Assembly (NCBI RefSeq): GCF_900102525.1
Contig: NZ_FNBZ01000010.1
Location: 23,214-87,213 of the forward strand
Direction of reading: 5' to 3'
DNA from: Allobosea robiniae
GTDB taxonomy: Bacteria; Pseudomonadota; Alphaproteobacteria; Rhizobiales; Beijerinckiaceae
Length of the DNA stretch: 64,000 bases
The notes under the pieces are model-generated. The model saw only the letters and a list, made by a program, of their open reading frames with translations. It was not told where the DNA came from and did not search any database. Positions 16,903 through 26,028 of this stretch are shown in pieces (position 1 is the first letter of the stretch; each line of letters starts with the position of its first letter). The translations under genes and the position numbers were made by a program.

Positions 16903-17544
16903 ATGGCGCAGGACGAGAACCGCCGCCCGCTCGCCAGCCGCGATTCCGGCTGGGCCCGCACGATCGCCCGTCGCTTGAGCACGGCTTCGGTGACGCCGAA
17001 CCAGATCTCGATGGCGAGCATGGTCATGGCGGCGGTCGCCGGCTTGGCTTTCTGGCAGGCGGGCATGGCCACGGGCGGTTCCCGCATTGCCTTGCTGCTG
17101 GTTGCCGCCCTGTTCTGCCAGTTCCGGCTGCTCTGCAACCTGTTCGACGGGATGGTCGCGATCGAGGGCGGCAAGCAGGCGCCGGACGGGCCGTTCTGGA
17201 ACGAATTCCCTGACCGCGTCGCCGATATCCTGATCCTCGTCGGCGTCGGCTATGGCGTTGGGTTGCCGGCCTTGGGCTGGGCAGCGGCGGCCTTCGCCGT
17301 GCTGACCGCCTATACCCGCGAGCTCGGCCGCAATTGCGGATTGCCCGCCGATTTCTCAGGGCCAATGGCCAAGCAACATCGCATGGCGGTGATCACGGCG
17401 GCGGCCGCGCTTTCGCTGCTGGAACCGCTCTGGAGCGGCCACAATCAGGTTCTTGTCGGCGCGCTCTGGCTGATCGCGATCGGCGCCGCGATCACCGCGA
17501 TCCGGCGCGCCGCGAACATCGTCCGCAAACTGCGCGCCGGCTGA
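16903..17544 (+). CDS. CDP-alcohol phosphatidyltransferase family protein with altered metal site
   Basis: Integral membrane enzyme family that joins a CDP-activated lipid to an alcohol. The 213-residue protein has about six helices and the family motif at residues 79-104, but with changes. The normal D-x2-DG-x2-AR-x8-G-x3-D-x3-D reads N79-x2-D82G83-x2-A86I87-x8-G96-x3-N100-x3-D104. Two of four metal-binding aspartates are asparagine and the arginine is isoleucine. The spacing is exact and reading frame intact, so this is a divergent subfamily rather than a decayed gene. The plsC-cdsA-like neighbours supply its CDP-lipid; the acceptor alcohol is unknown. Confidence 0.85.
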   Translation: MAQDENRRPLASRDSGWARTIARRLSTASVTPNQISMASMVMAAVAGLAFWQAGMATGGSRIALLLVAALFCQFRLLCNLFDGMVAIEGGKQAPDGPFWNEFPDRVADILILVGVGYGVGLPALGWAAAAFAVLTAYTRELGRNCGLPADFSGPMAKQHRMAVITAAAALSLLEPLWSGHNQVLVGALWLIAIGAAITAIRRAANIVRKLRAG

Positions 17545-17559
17545 CGTATCCCGCCGATC

Positions 17560-18705
17560 TCAGATCGACTCGATCAGCAGCTTGCGCGCCGCGTCGACCG
17601 TGAGCTCCACCGGATTGCCGCCGGTCGACGGATCAGCCACGGCGGCTTCGGCCAGTTCGTCGATCCGGTCGGTGCCGACGCCGAGCGCGCCGAGTTTGTC
17701 GGGGATGCCGAGATCGGCGCGCAGCTTCAGCACGAAATCGTAGAAGCCGTCGAAGCCGCCGGGAATGCCGAGATAGGCGGCAGCCGCCGCGATCCGCTCC
17801 TCGATCGCCGGGCGGTTGAAGCGCAGCACCGGCGGCATCACCACCGCATTCGTGGTGCCGTGATGGGTATGATAGACCGCGCCGACTGGATGGGAGAGCG
17901 AGTGGATCGCGCCCAGCCCTTTCTGGAAGGCCACCGCGCCCATCGCGGCGGCGGCCATCATCTGCGTCCGCGCCTCGATATCGCTGCCGTCGGCATAGGC
18001 GCGCGGCAGATAGGTCTTCACCAACCGCATGCCTTCGAGCGCGATGCCCTGGCTCATCGGGTGGAAGAAGGGCGAGGAATAAGCCTCCAGACAATGCGCG
18101 AAGGCATCCATGCCGGTGCCGGCGGTAATCGCCCTGGGCATGCCGACCGTCAGCTCGGGGTCGCAGATCGTCACGCCCGGCAGGAATTTCGGGTGGAAGA
18201 TGATCTTCTTGGTATGGGTCTGCGAATTGGTGATGACCGAGGCGCGCCCGACTTCGGAGCCGGTTCCGGCCGTGGTCGGCACGGCGACGATCGGCGCGAT
18301 GCCCTCGATCGAGGCGCGCGTCCACCAGTCGCCGACATCCTCGAAATCCCAGACCGGCCGCGTCTGCCCGGCCATGAAGGCCACGCATTTGCCGAGGTCG
18401 AGGCCGGAGCCGCCGCCGAAGGCGACGACGCCGTCATGCCCGCCCGCCTTGAAGGCGCGCACGCCGTCGTCGAGATTGCGGTCGTTCGGATTGGGATCGA
18501 CATCGGCGAAGATCGCCCGGCCTAGGCCACCGGCTTCGAGAATGTCGAGCGCGTTGGCGGTGATCGCCATGCTCGCGAGCCCACGGTCGGTCACCAGCAG
18601 CGGCCGCTTCATGCCGAGCGCCTTGCAGTGGTCGGCCAGTTCCCTGATCCGCCCGGCGCCCAGCTTGACGGCGGTCGGATAGCTCCAGTTCGCGGTGATC
18701 GGCAT
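17560..18705 (-). CDS. iron-containing (group III) alcohol dehydrogenase
   Basis: NAD(P)-linked, metal-dependent alcohol dehydrogenase of 381 residues. The nucleotide site GGGSGLDLGK is near 98, PTTAGTGSEV near 139, and the metal ligands are in DAFAHCLEAY near 196, HSLSHPVG near 262 and HTHHGT near 274. The ATG at 18705 shares a base with the stop of the aldehyde dehydrogenase (TGATG), so the open frame further upstream is a shadow. The pair suggests stepwise oxidation of an alcohol to an acid within the adjacent amine-type catabolic region; the true substrate is unknown. Confidence 0.92.
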   Translation of the reverse strand: MPITANWSYPTAVKLGAGRIRELADHCKALGMKRPLLVTDRGLASMAITANALDILEAGGLGRAIFADVDPNPNDRNLDDGVRAFKAGGHDGVVAFGGGSGLDLGKCVAFMAGQTRPVWDFEDVGDWWTRASIEGIAPIVAVPTTAGTGSEVGRASVITNSQTHTKKIIFHPKFLPGVTICDPELTVGMPRAITAGTGMDAFAHCLEAYSSPFFHPMSQGIALEGMRLVKTYLPRAYADGSDIEARTQMMAAAAMGAVAFQKGLGAIHSLSHPVGAVYHTHHGTTNAVVMPPVLRFNRPAIEERIAAAAAYLGIPGGFDGFYDFVLKLRADLGIPDKLGALGVGTDRIDELAEAAVADPSTGGNPVELTVDAARKLLIESI

Positions 18706-20093
18706 CAGCCAGCTCTCTTCAGATGGTAGGATTTCGGACGGGTGAGGTTGTGGAAGCCGATGACCGAGAGCGAGCCGCCCCGCCCGGTCTCCTTGACGCC
18801 CGTCCAGCACAGGGCCGGGTCGAGATAATCGGCGCGGTTCATGAAGACCGTGCCGGTTTCGAGACCCTCGCCCAGCCGCGCGGCGCGCTCGGCATCGCCG
18901 GTCCAGAGCGAGACGGTGAGGCCGTATTTGGAATCGTTCATCAGCGCGAGGGCTTGCGCATCATCGTGCACCTTCATGATGCCGACGGCCGGGCCGAAGG
19001 TCTCCTCGCGCATGATCGTCATGGAGTGGTCGACATCGACCAGGACCTGCGGGGCGAGATAGGCGCCGCCATCGTCCTGCGGGAACAGCTTCGGATCGAC
19101 CAGAGCTCTTGCGCCCTTCGCGGTTGCCTCGGCAATCTGCTCGCGGACGACCTGCGCGAAGCGCCTATGGGCCATCGGCCCGAGCGAGGTCTCGGGATCG
19201 AGCGGGTTGCCGAGCCGGTAGTTCGAGACCCAGGCGACCGATTTCTCGACGAAGGAATCGTAGAGGCTCTCATGCACATAGATGCGCTCGATGCCGCAGC
19301 AGCACTGCCCGGAATTGAAGGTCGCGCCGTCCATCAGCGTATCGACCGCCTTGTCGAGATCGGCGTCCTCCATGACATAGCCGGGATCCTTGCCGCCGAG
19401 CTCCAGCCCGATCCCGGTGAAGGTGCCGGCGGCGGCGCGCTCGATCGCCTGCCCGCCCGCCACCGAGCCGGTGAAATTGATGAAGTCGAACTGCTTGTCG
19501 GCGATCAGGCGCGACGAGGTCTCATGGTCGAGGAAGACATTGGCGAAGACCTCTTCCGGCACGCCGGCCTCGTGGAAGGCTCGCGCCAATCGCTCGCCGG
19601 TGAGCAGCGTCTGGCTGGCATGTTTGAGGATGACCGCATTGCCGGCGATCAACGCCGGCGCGACCGAGTTGATCGCGGTCATATAGGGGTAGTTCCACGG
19701 CGCGATCACGAAGACGACGCCATGCGGCTCGCGCGCGATGAAGCGCTTGAAGGCGGCGCTGTCCTCGATGAGAACAGGCGCCAACGCCTCGCCCGCGATC
19801 GAGGCCATGTAATTCGAGCGCTCGTTGAAGCCCTTGAACTCGCCGCCGTATTTCACCGGCCGGCCCATCTGCCAGGCGAGCTCGGTCACGACTGCCTCGC
19901 CCATCTCGTTGAGCCGCGCGACACCCTTGAGCACCAGCGCGATGCGCTCGTCGAGCGGGCGCTTCGCCCAGGTCTTCTGCGCCTTGCGGGCGCGGGCGAC
20001 CACGGCCTTGGCCTCGTCGAGGCTCAAGGCCGGCCGCTCGGCATAGACCGAGCCGTCCACCGGCGACACGCATCGGATCATCGTCATCGTCAC
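18705..20093 (-). CDS. NAD-dependent aldehyde dehydrogenase
   Basis: A 462-residue ALDH-superfamily enzyme. The nucleotide-fold segment APWNYPYMTAINS is near 131, catalytic base Glu231 is in LELGGKDPG, and the catalytic cysteine lies in a run of three (SGQCCCGIER, about 264-266). It is similar in size to succinate-semialdehyde-type dehydrogenases. It follows the GS-like ligase by 42 bases and overlaps the Fe-ADH gene, so all three share a message. It is likely to oxidise an aldehyde made by the neighbouring oxidases (inference). Confidence 0.93.
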   Translation of the reverse strand: MTMTMIRCVSPVDGSVYAERPALSLDEAKAVVARARKAQKTWAKRPLDERIALVLKGVARLNEMGEAVVTELAWQMGRPVKYGGEFKGFNERSNYMASIAGEALAPVLIEDSAAFKRFIAREPHGVVFVIAPWNYPYMTAINSVAPALIAGNAVILKHASQTLLTGERLARAFHEAGVPEEVFANVFLDHETSSRLIADKQFDFINFTGSVAGGQAIERAAAGTFTGIGLELGGKDPGYVMEDADLDKAVDTLMDGATFNSGQCCCGIERIYVHESLYDSFVEKSVAWVSNYRLGNPLDPETSLGPMAHRRFAQVVREQIAEATAKGARALVDPKLFPQDDGGAYLAPQVLVDVDHSMTIMREETFGPAVGIMKVHDDAQALALMNDSKYGLTVSLWTGDAERAARLGEGLETGTVFMNRADYLDPALCWTGVKETGRGGSLSVIGFHNLTRPKSYHLKRAG

Positions 20094-20135
20094 TATCCGT
20101 CTGGCTGAAGTCGATTCCTGGAGGGTAGAGCCGGA

Positions 20136-21512
20136 TCAGGCGCGTTCGAAGCCGCGTTTCACTTCCCAATCGGTGATCCGGCGATCGTATTCCTCCTGCT
20201 CCCATTCGGCGGCGCGGACATAGTGGTCGATCACCTCGTCGCCGAAGGCCTTGCGCAGCATCGCCGAACCCTTCAGCGCCACGGTCGCGTCACGCAGGGT
20301 CTTCGGAATCTCGCGGATATCCCGGCCGCCATAGGCATCGCCGACGAAGGCCTCTTCCAGCTCCATCTTCTTCTCGATGCCGTCGAGACCGGCCGCGAGC
20401 AGCGCCGCCATAGCGAGATAGGGGTTGAGGTCCGAGCCGCCGACCCGGCATTCGATGCGAATGCCCTTGGTGCCGGCGCCACAGAGCCGGTAGCCGGCGG
20501 TGCGATTATCGGCACTCCAGATCGCCTTGGTTGGCGCGAAGGTGCCGGCGACGAAGCGCTTGTAGGAGTTGATATAGGGCGCGAGGAAGCCGGTGATGTC
20601 GGAGGCATGGGCCAGCAGCCCCGCCACATAGTTCCGCATCAGCGGCGACATGCCGTGCTGCGCCTGCGCATCGAGGAAATGCGGGGTCTTGCCGTCGGCG
20701 CTCCAGAGCGACTGGTGGATATGCGAGGAGGAGCCCGCATGCGCGTTGCTCCACTTGGCGAGGAAGGTGATCGACTTGCCCTGCGCCCAGGCAATCTCCT
20801 TGCAGGCGTTCTTGATGATCGCGTGCCGGTCCGCCATCGTCAGCGCATCGGCATAGCGGACATTGATCTCCTCCTGCCCGGCCGAAGCCTCGCCCTTGGA
20901 GTTCTCGACCGGGATGCCGGCGCCCTGCAAGCCGTTGCGGATCGCTCGCATCACCGCCTCTTCCTTGGTCGTCTGGAAGATGTGGTAATCCTCGTTGTAG
21001 CTGCTCGCGGTCTTGAGGTCGCGATAGCCGCTGGCGCAGGCGTTCTCGTAGCTCTGGTCGAACAGGAAGAATTCCAGTTCGGTCGCCATATAGGCCTTGA
21101 GGCCCATCGCCTCGAGCCGCCTGACCTGCTTCTTGAGCACCGCGCGGGGCGAATGCGGGATGTCATGGCCGTGATGGTCGAGCACGTCGCAGAGGACGAG
21201 CGCCGTGCCTTCGAGCCAGGGCACGCGGCACAAGGTCGAGAGGTCCGGCTTCATCGTATAGTCGCCATAGCCGGCGGCCCAGCTCGTCGCCGCATAGCCG
21301 GCTACGGTTTCCATCTCCATGTCGGTGGCCAACAGGTAGTTGCAGCTATGTGTCTCGTGATGCCCGCTTTCGAGGAAGAAGGCGGCATGGAAGCGCTTGC
21401 CCATCAGGCGACCCTGCATGTCGACGAGGCAGGCGAGCACGGTATCGATCCGGCCGGCCGCGACATCCTCTTTCAGAGCGTCGAACGTGTAGGCTTCAGT
21501 CATGCCGGTCAT
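20136..21512 (-). CDS. glutamine synthetase family protein (gamma-glutamylamide ligase-like)
   Basis: ATP-dependent ligase of the GS superfamily, 458 residues from the ATG at 21512, which has GGAG five bases upstream; ATG at 21503 is an alternative. Motifs in order are LACLVDMQGRLMGKRF, ATELEFFLF (metal glutamate) near 137, EASAGQEEINVRY near 204, AHAGSSSHIHQSL near 255 and RIECRVGGSDLNPYL near 350. The lack of an adenylylation site and the neighbours (amine oxidases, ALDHs, Pot transporter) suggest a PuuA/IpuC-type enzyme that couples glutamate to an amine rather than ammonia assimilation. Confidence 0.88.
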   Translation of the reverse strand: MTGMTEAYTFDALKEDVAAGRIDTVLACLVDMQGRLMGKRFHAAFFLESGHHETHSCNYLLATDMEMETVAGYAATSWAAGYGDYTMKPDLSTLCRVPWLEGTALVLCDVLDHHGHDIPHSPRAVLKKQVRRLEAMGLKAYMATELEFFLFDQSYENACASGYRDLKTASSYNEDYHIFQTTKEEAVMRAIRNGLQGAGIPVENSKGEASAGQEEINVRYADALTMADRHAIIKNACKEIAWAQGKSITFLAKWSNAHAGSSSHIHQSLWSADGKTPHFLDAQAQHGMSPLMRNYVAGLLAHASDITGFLAPYINSYKRFVAGTFAPTKAIWSADNRTAGYRLCGAGTKGIRIECRVGGSDLNPYLAMAALLAAGLDGIEKKMELEEAFVGDAYGGRDIREIPKTLRDATVALKGSAMLRKAFGDEVIDHYVRAAEWEQEEYDRRITDWEVKRGFERA

Positions 21513-21603
21513 CCATCTCCGATGCGCGATCTTCACACGGGAATGCGGCCGGCGGAATAGCCGGCTCGCATCCTGCCGCCTGAATATTCAAAGAGATTTG
21601 GCT

Positions 21604-23241
21604 TCACCCGGCGGCCATCAATTCCGAGGCGCGCTCTCCGACCATCATGGCCGGGGCGTTGATGTTGCCGGAGGGTATCGTCGGGAAGATCGAGGCATCG
21701 ACGACGCGCAAGCGCTCGATCCCGTGCACCCGCAATGTGGCGTCGACGACGGCGTCGCTGGCGTCAGGCCCCATCCGGCAGGTCCCGCAGGGGTGGAAGA
21801 CGGAATAGGCATTTGCCCGGATGGCGGCGACATTGGCCGCATCGTTGACGGCTTCCGGCCCCGGCCGGATTGCGGCATCGATCACGGCGGAGAGCGTCGG
21901 CGTTGCGGCCAAGCGGTGCAGGAAGCGCGCGCCCTCCAGCAGGATGCGGAGGTCCTCGGGCTCTGAGAGGTAGTTCGGCGCGATCTCCGGCGCGACAAGC
22001 GGATCGGGCGAGCGGATCGCGACATGGCCGCGGCTCAAGGGCCGGCAGGGCGAGACGCTCAGGCTGAAGCCCGGAAACGGATCGGGCTTCATCAGGGCGC
22101 GCACGCCGGGCTCAGCGCGCTCATAGCTCAGCGGCGAGAAATAGAGCTGCATATCCGGACGCGTCAGCTCCGGCTTTGTGCGGTAGAAGCCGCCGCCCTG
22201 GTTGACGCTGAGCGAGAGCGGCCCGCGCCGCCGCAGCAGATAGTTTGCGGCCATGCCGATGCGGGCCGGCCAGGAGAGCAGCGCATCGTTCAGGCTCGGC
22301 CGCTTCGAGCGATAGACATGGTCGTAGCAGAGATGGTCCTGCAGGTTGCGGCCGACCGCCGGCTGGTCGAGCAACGGCGTGATGCCGTGCTGCTTCAAGA
22401 GCTCTGCCGGGCCGATGCCCGAGAGCTGGAGCAATTGCGGCGAGTTGAACGCGCCGCCGGAGAGGACGACCTCCCTGCGGGCTCCGAAGCGCAGGGTCTC
22501 GCCGCCGCGTTGCGCCTCGACGCCGACGGCGCGCCGCCCGTCGAACAGGATGCGCGTCACCTGCATGCCGGTTTCGAGCTTCACGCGTTCGCGCCGCCGG
22601 GCCGGATGCAGGAAGGCCCGGGCCGCTGACTCGCGTCGCCCGCCGCGCGTGGTGATCTGGTAGAAGCCGGCGCCCTCGCTGGTCGCGCCGTTCAGGTCGG
22701 GGTTGAAGCGCAGGCCCGCTTCGCCGGCCGCCCGGACGAAAAGCGGCGTCAGCGGATGGACTTCAGCGGCGACGTTCTCGACATGGAGAGGCCCCCCAGC
22801 GCCATGCCAGAGGGACGCGCCCAGTGCGTGGTCCTCCATGCGCTTATAGGCGGCGAGCACTTCGGCCCAGCCCCAGCCGGGATTGCCGAGCCGCTTCCAC
22901 TCGTCGAAATCCTCGGCCTGGCCACGGGCATAGACCATCGCGTTGATCGCGCTGGAGCCGCCGACGACCTTGCCGCGCGGCTGATAGATCTCCCGCCCGC
23001 CCAGCTCGGCTTGCGGCGTGGTCCGGTACATCCAGTTTATGCGGCGATGGTAGAAGGTCTTGCCGTAGCCGATCGGCAGATGGACCCAGGGACTGAGATC
23101 GCGCGGCCCGGCCTCGATCACCAGGATCGAGCCTTGGCCGGCTTCGGCAAGCCGCCCGGCCAGCACGCAGCCGGCCGAACCCGCGCCGACGATGATCACG
23201 TCCCATTCCGTCAAGATGCTCTCACCCAGCCAGCCCGACAC
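21604..23241 (-). CDS. GMC-family FAD-dependent oxidoreductase (choline dehydrogenase-like)
   Basis: A 545-residue flavoenzyme of the glucose-methanol-choline family. The FAD fold DVIIVGAGSAGCVLAGRL is near 14, the GMC signature 1 PRGKVVGGSSAINAMVYARG near 88, signature 2 GGAFNSPQLLQLSGIG near 265, and the C-terminal catalytic His-Asn region FHPCGTCRMGPDAS...PSGNINAP near 475-525. The start is a GTG at 23241 behind AGGA, with a TTG ten codons later as alternative. It lies five bases after the mocR stop on the same strand. It oxidises an alcohol to an aldehyde; a choline-like or amino-alcohol substrate would fit, but is unproven. Confidence 0.9.
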   Translation of the reverse strand: MSGWLGESILTEWDVIIVGAGSAGCVLAGRLAEAGQGSILVIEAGPRDLSPWVHLPIGYGKTFYHRRINWMYRTTPQAELGGREIYQPRGKVVGGSSAINAMVYARGQAEDFDEWKRLGNPGWGWAEVLAAYKRMEDHALGASLWHGAGGPLHVENVAAEVHPLTPLFVRAAGEAGLRFNPDLNGATSEGAGFYQITTRGGRRESAARAFLHPARRRERVKLETGMQVTRILFDGRRAVGVEAQRGGETLRFGARREVVLSGGAFNSPQLLQLSGIGPAELLKQHGITPLLDQPAVGRNLQDHLCYDHVYRSKRPSLNDALLSWPARIGMAANYLLRRRGPLSLSVNQGGGFYRTKPELTRPDMQLYFSPLSYERAEPGVRALMKPDPFPGFSLSVSPCRPLSRGHVAIRSPDPLVAPEIAPNYLSEPEDLRILLEGARFLHRLAATPTLSAVIDAAIRPGPEAVNDAANVAAIRANAYSVFHPCGTCRMGPDASDAVVDATLRVHGIERLRVVDASIFPTIPSGNINAPAMMVGERASELMAAG

Positions 23242-23246
23242 GATTC

Positions 23247-24788
23247 CTAAGCAGAATTGGGCTTCCCGCTAAGGGCCATTCCCGCCGAAGCGCCAGTCCA
23301 TTCGCCGCCCGCCATGAGGTCGTCGATGGCGCGGCGCAGATCGAGCACGCCGGTCTTGATCTCGGCCGGCGTGAAGCCGCTGAAGCCGAGTACGAGCCCG
23401 TCCCGAGCCACAGGTTCGAGGCAGAAGCGGCTGATCGGCGCGACCGTCACGCCGCGCCGGGCCGCTGCTTGCGTCAGCGCGACGGCGTCGAGCCCGCCGC
23501 GGAGATAGGCGATGGTGTGCATGCCGGTCTGGGTCGGAACCACCTCCAGATCAGACGCCAGATGCTCCCGCGCCGCATCTTCCAAAGCCTGATAGCGCTC
23601 CTGGTAGAGCTTGCGCATGCGACGCACATGCGTCGCGAAATGTCCCTCGACGATGAAATCGGCGACGATCCCCTGCAACGCCGTCGGAACGCCGGGCGAG
23701 AAGGCCTCCAGGCAGATGCCGATCTGCTCGACCAGATGCGGCGGCGCGACGAGGAAGCCGAGCCGCAGCGACGGGAACAGCGTCTTCGAGAAGGTCCCGA
23801 CATAGATGACCCGACCGCTGCGATCGATGCTGGTCAGTGTCGCCATCGGCGCGCCCTGGAAGCAGAACTCGCCGTCCCAGTCGTCCTCGATGATCCAGGC
23901 GCCGCTGGCCTCGGCGGCTTCCAGCAGGGCGAGCCGCCGCTCCAGGCTCATCTTGGCGCCGAGCGGCTGCTGATGCGCCGGCGTCACGAAGGCGAGCCGG
24001 AATTCGGGCGCGCGGCGCAGGCCTTCCTCGACCACGAGCCCGGCTTCATCGACCGGGACGGGCACGATCTCGACGCCCGACTGGATCATGCTGTTGCGCG
24101 CGCCGATCGCGCCGGGGTCCTCGAACCAGACCGTGTCGCCGGGGTCGAGCAGCGTCGCCGCGATGAGCTGGAAAGCCTGCTGCGCGCCGGCCACCACGAA
24201 GACCTGCTGCCATTCGCAGGCGATGCCGCGATTGAGCCTGAGATGCGCGGCGATGGCCTGGCGCAAGCCGCGCTCGCCATGCGGATCGGGATAGCCGAGC
24301 ACCTGATGGCGCGGCTTGCGCCAGTGCTTGCCCGAAAGCCTGGCCCATTGCGCCATCGGGAAGGCGTCGAAGGCCGGCATCGCGGTGGTGAAGGCGCGAG
24401 GCTGGTGCGGCAGGCGCGTGCCGAACAGCTTTGACGCCGTGTTCATCGCCTGCGCCAGCTTGACCCGCGCCGTCGGCGCGGCGGTCGCCGTAGCGGCCGG
24501 GGCAGGGCGCTCGTTCGCCAGTGCCTGGCTGACATAGGTGCCGGAGCCGACGCGCGTCTCGATCAGCCCTTCCGCCGCAAGCCGCTCGAAGCTCTCGACG
24601 ATGGTGGTGCGGGCGACCTTGAATTCCTGCGCCAGCGTACGCGTCGCCGGCAGGCGCTCGCCGACCTTGAGCGTGCCCCCGAGGATCAGCTCGCGCAGGC
24701 CCGCACAAATCTGGACGCTGAGCCCATGCTCGCCCTCGCGATCCAGCACGATCGACTGGAGCAGGGCGCCTTCCTCGCGTTTGACCAT
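23247..24788 (-). CDS. MocR-type transcriptional regulator (GntR HTH fused to aminotransferase-like domain)
   Basis: PLP-dependent regulator of 513 residues. An N-terminal GntR winged helix (about 20-88, LPATRTLAQEFKVARTTI) is linked to a fold-type I aminotransferase domain. The PLP lysine is Lys335 in GTFSKTLFP and the ring-binding Asp lies in IEDDWDGEF near 303. MocR proteins sense amino compounds (GABA, taurine, ectoine derivatives) and act on direct or inverted repeats near their own promoter. It diverges from the enolase-superfamily gene, across a region with TGGAC repeats also found at 28846-28892, so it probably controls both plus-strand units. Confidence 0.94.
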   Translation of the reverse strand: MVKREEGALLQSIVLDREGEHGLSVQICAGLRELILGGTLKVGERLPATRTLAQEFKVARTTIVESFERLAAEGLIETRVGSGTYVSQALANERPAPAATATAAPTARVKLAQAMNTASKLFGTRLPHQPRAFTTAMPAFDAFPMAQWARLSGKHWRKPRHQVLGYPDPHGERGLRQAIAAHLRLNRGIACEWQQVFVVAGAQQAFQLIAATLLDPGDTVWFEDPGAIGARNSMIQSGVEIVPVPVDEAGLVVEEGLRRAPEFRLAFVTPAHQQPLGAKMSLERRLALLEAAEASGAWIIEDDWDGEFCFQGAPMATLTSIDRSGRVIYVGTFSKTLFPSLRLGFLVAPPHLVEQIGICLEAFSPGVPTALQGIVADFIVEGHFATHVRRMRKLYQERYQALEDAAREHLASDLEVVPTQTGMHTIAYLRGGLDAVALTQAAARRGVTVAPISRFCLEPVARDGLVLGFSGFTPAEIKTGVLDLRRAIDDLMAGGEWTGASAGMALSGKPNSA

Positions 24789-24803
24789 GATGCCTTGAGG
24801 GAT

Positions 24804-24850
24804 AGTGGACTGTCGATTTGGCGAGAATGGACCTTGGGATCAGGCCAATT
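24804..24850. promoter_or_regulatory. putative MocR operator in the divergent promoter region
   Basis: TGGAC occurs twice in direct orientation, at 24806-24810 and 24828-24832, 22 bp apart. The 26-bp stretch 24825-24850 matches 28867-28892 at 20 of 26 positions, sharing GTGGACCTT-like left and CCAATT right ends. MocR regulators often bind pairs of such repeats two helical turns apart (family knowledge; TauR's site contains CTGGACYTAA). That the local MocR binds here is inference. Confidence 0.6.
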
Positions 24851-24921
24851 CAAGCCCCTTCTTGCGCCGAAGCTGCCCGCGGTTCTGTCGGGTGGCGCTC
24901 CCGAAACGGATAGCGGCAGCA

Positions 24922-26028
24922 ATGAAGATCACCCGGCTCGAAAGCTTCTCGACGCAGGACGTCGGCTTCGTCCGCGCCACATGCGAGGATGGCAGCCAGG
25001 GCTGGGGCCAGTTCTCGCCCTATCATGCCGACATCACCGCGACGGTCTTCCATCGGCAGGTCGCGCGCTGGGCGGTCGGCGAGAACGCCTTCGACATCGA
25101 CGAATTGATCGCGACCATCGGCGAGCGCGAACACAAGTTCCCAGGCTCCTATCTCTGCCGTGCCATGACCGGACTCGACACGGCGTTGTGGGACCTGCGC
25201 GGGCGGATCGAGCGGAAAAGCGTCTGCGAACTGCTCGGCGGCGCGCCGCGACCCTTCCCGGTCTATGCCTCCAGCATGAAGCGCGGCGAGATCACGCCCG
25301 AAGCCGAGGCCGAGCGCTTCCTGCGCCTGCGCGATGCCCATGGCTACCGCGCTTTCAAGTTCCGGGTCGGGCGCGAATGCGGCCGCGACATCGACGAATG
25401 GCCGGGCCGGACGGACGCGATCGTGCCGCAGATCAGGCGCGCGCTCGGCACTGAGGCGACGCTGCTCGTCGACGGCAACAGCGCCTATTCGCCGGCAAAG
25501 GCCATTGCGGTCGGCAAGATGCTGCAGGATCACGGCATCGTCCATTTCGAGGAGCCCTGTCCCTATTGGGAGCATGCCTGGACGCGCGAGGTCCGCGAGG
25601 CGCTCGATCTCGATGTGACCGGCGGCGAGCAGGATTGCGACCTCGCGGTCTGGCGCGCGATGATCGATGGCCGGGTGGTCGACGTCGTGCAGCCGGACGT
25701 CTGCTATATCGGCGGCGTCGGGCGGATGCTGAAAGTGGCCCGCTGGGCCGAAGCCGCCGGCCTGCCGGTGACGCCGCATTCCGCGAACCAGTCGCTGGTG
25801 ACGGTGTTCACCCTGCACATCATGGGTGCGCTCGCCAATGCCGGCCCCTATGTCGAGTTCTCGATCGAGGGGCCGGATTATTACCCCTGGGAACAGGGCC
25901 TGCTGCGCAATCCGCCGCAGGCGCGCGACGGGATGGTCGCGATCCCCGACGGGCCAGGCTGGGGCGTCGAGATCGAGCCGTCCTGGCTCGCCAAGGCCGC
26001 CTATCAGGTCACGGAGATCGGCGCGTGA
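24922..26028 (+). CDS. enolase-superfamily enzyme (mandelate racemase/muconate-lactonizing family)
   Basis: A 368-residue acid-sugar dehydratase/racemase-type enzyme. Residues fitting the active site are Lys146 (AFKFR), metal ligands Asp184 (LLVDGN), Glu210 (FEEP) and Glu236 (GGEQ), and His286 (TPHSANQS). The lid domain is at the N-terminus. The ATG at 24922 begins after a poor upstream frame. It is the first gene of the plus-strand unit facing mocR and its stop overlaps the ALDH start. A dehydratase, racemase or epimerase of a hydroxy- or amino-acid substrate is possible; the specific reaction cannot be told. Confidence 0.88.
   Translation: MKITRLESFSTQDVGFVRATCEDGSQGWGQFSPYHADITATVFHRQVARWAVGENAFDIDELIATIGEREHKFPGSYLCRAMTGLDTALWDLRGRIERKSVCELLGGAPRPFPVYASSMKRGEITPEAEAERFLRLRDAHGYRAFKFRVGRECGRDIDEWPGRTDAIVPQIRRALGTEATLLVDGNSAYSPAKAIAVGKMLQDHGIVHFEEPCPYWEHAWTREVREALDLDVTGGEQDCDLAVWRAMIDGRVVDVVQPDVCYIGGVGRMLKVARWAEAAGLPVTPHSANQSLVTVFTLHIMGALANAGPYVEFSIEGPDYYPWEQGLLRNPPQARDGMVAIPDGPGWGVEIEPSWLAKAAYQVTEIGA

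Noticed and set aside
18723..21560. Long plus-strand frames opposite the aldehyde dehydrogenase and GS-like genes
   Set aside because: Antisense shadows of strongly recognised coding sequences.
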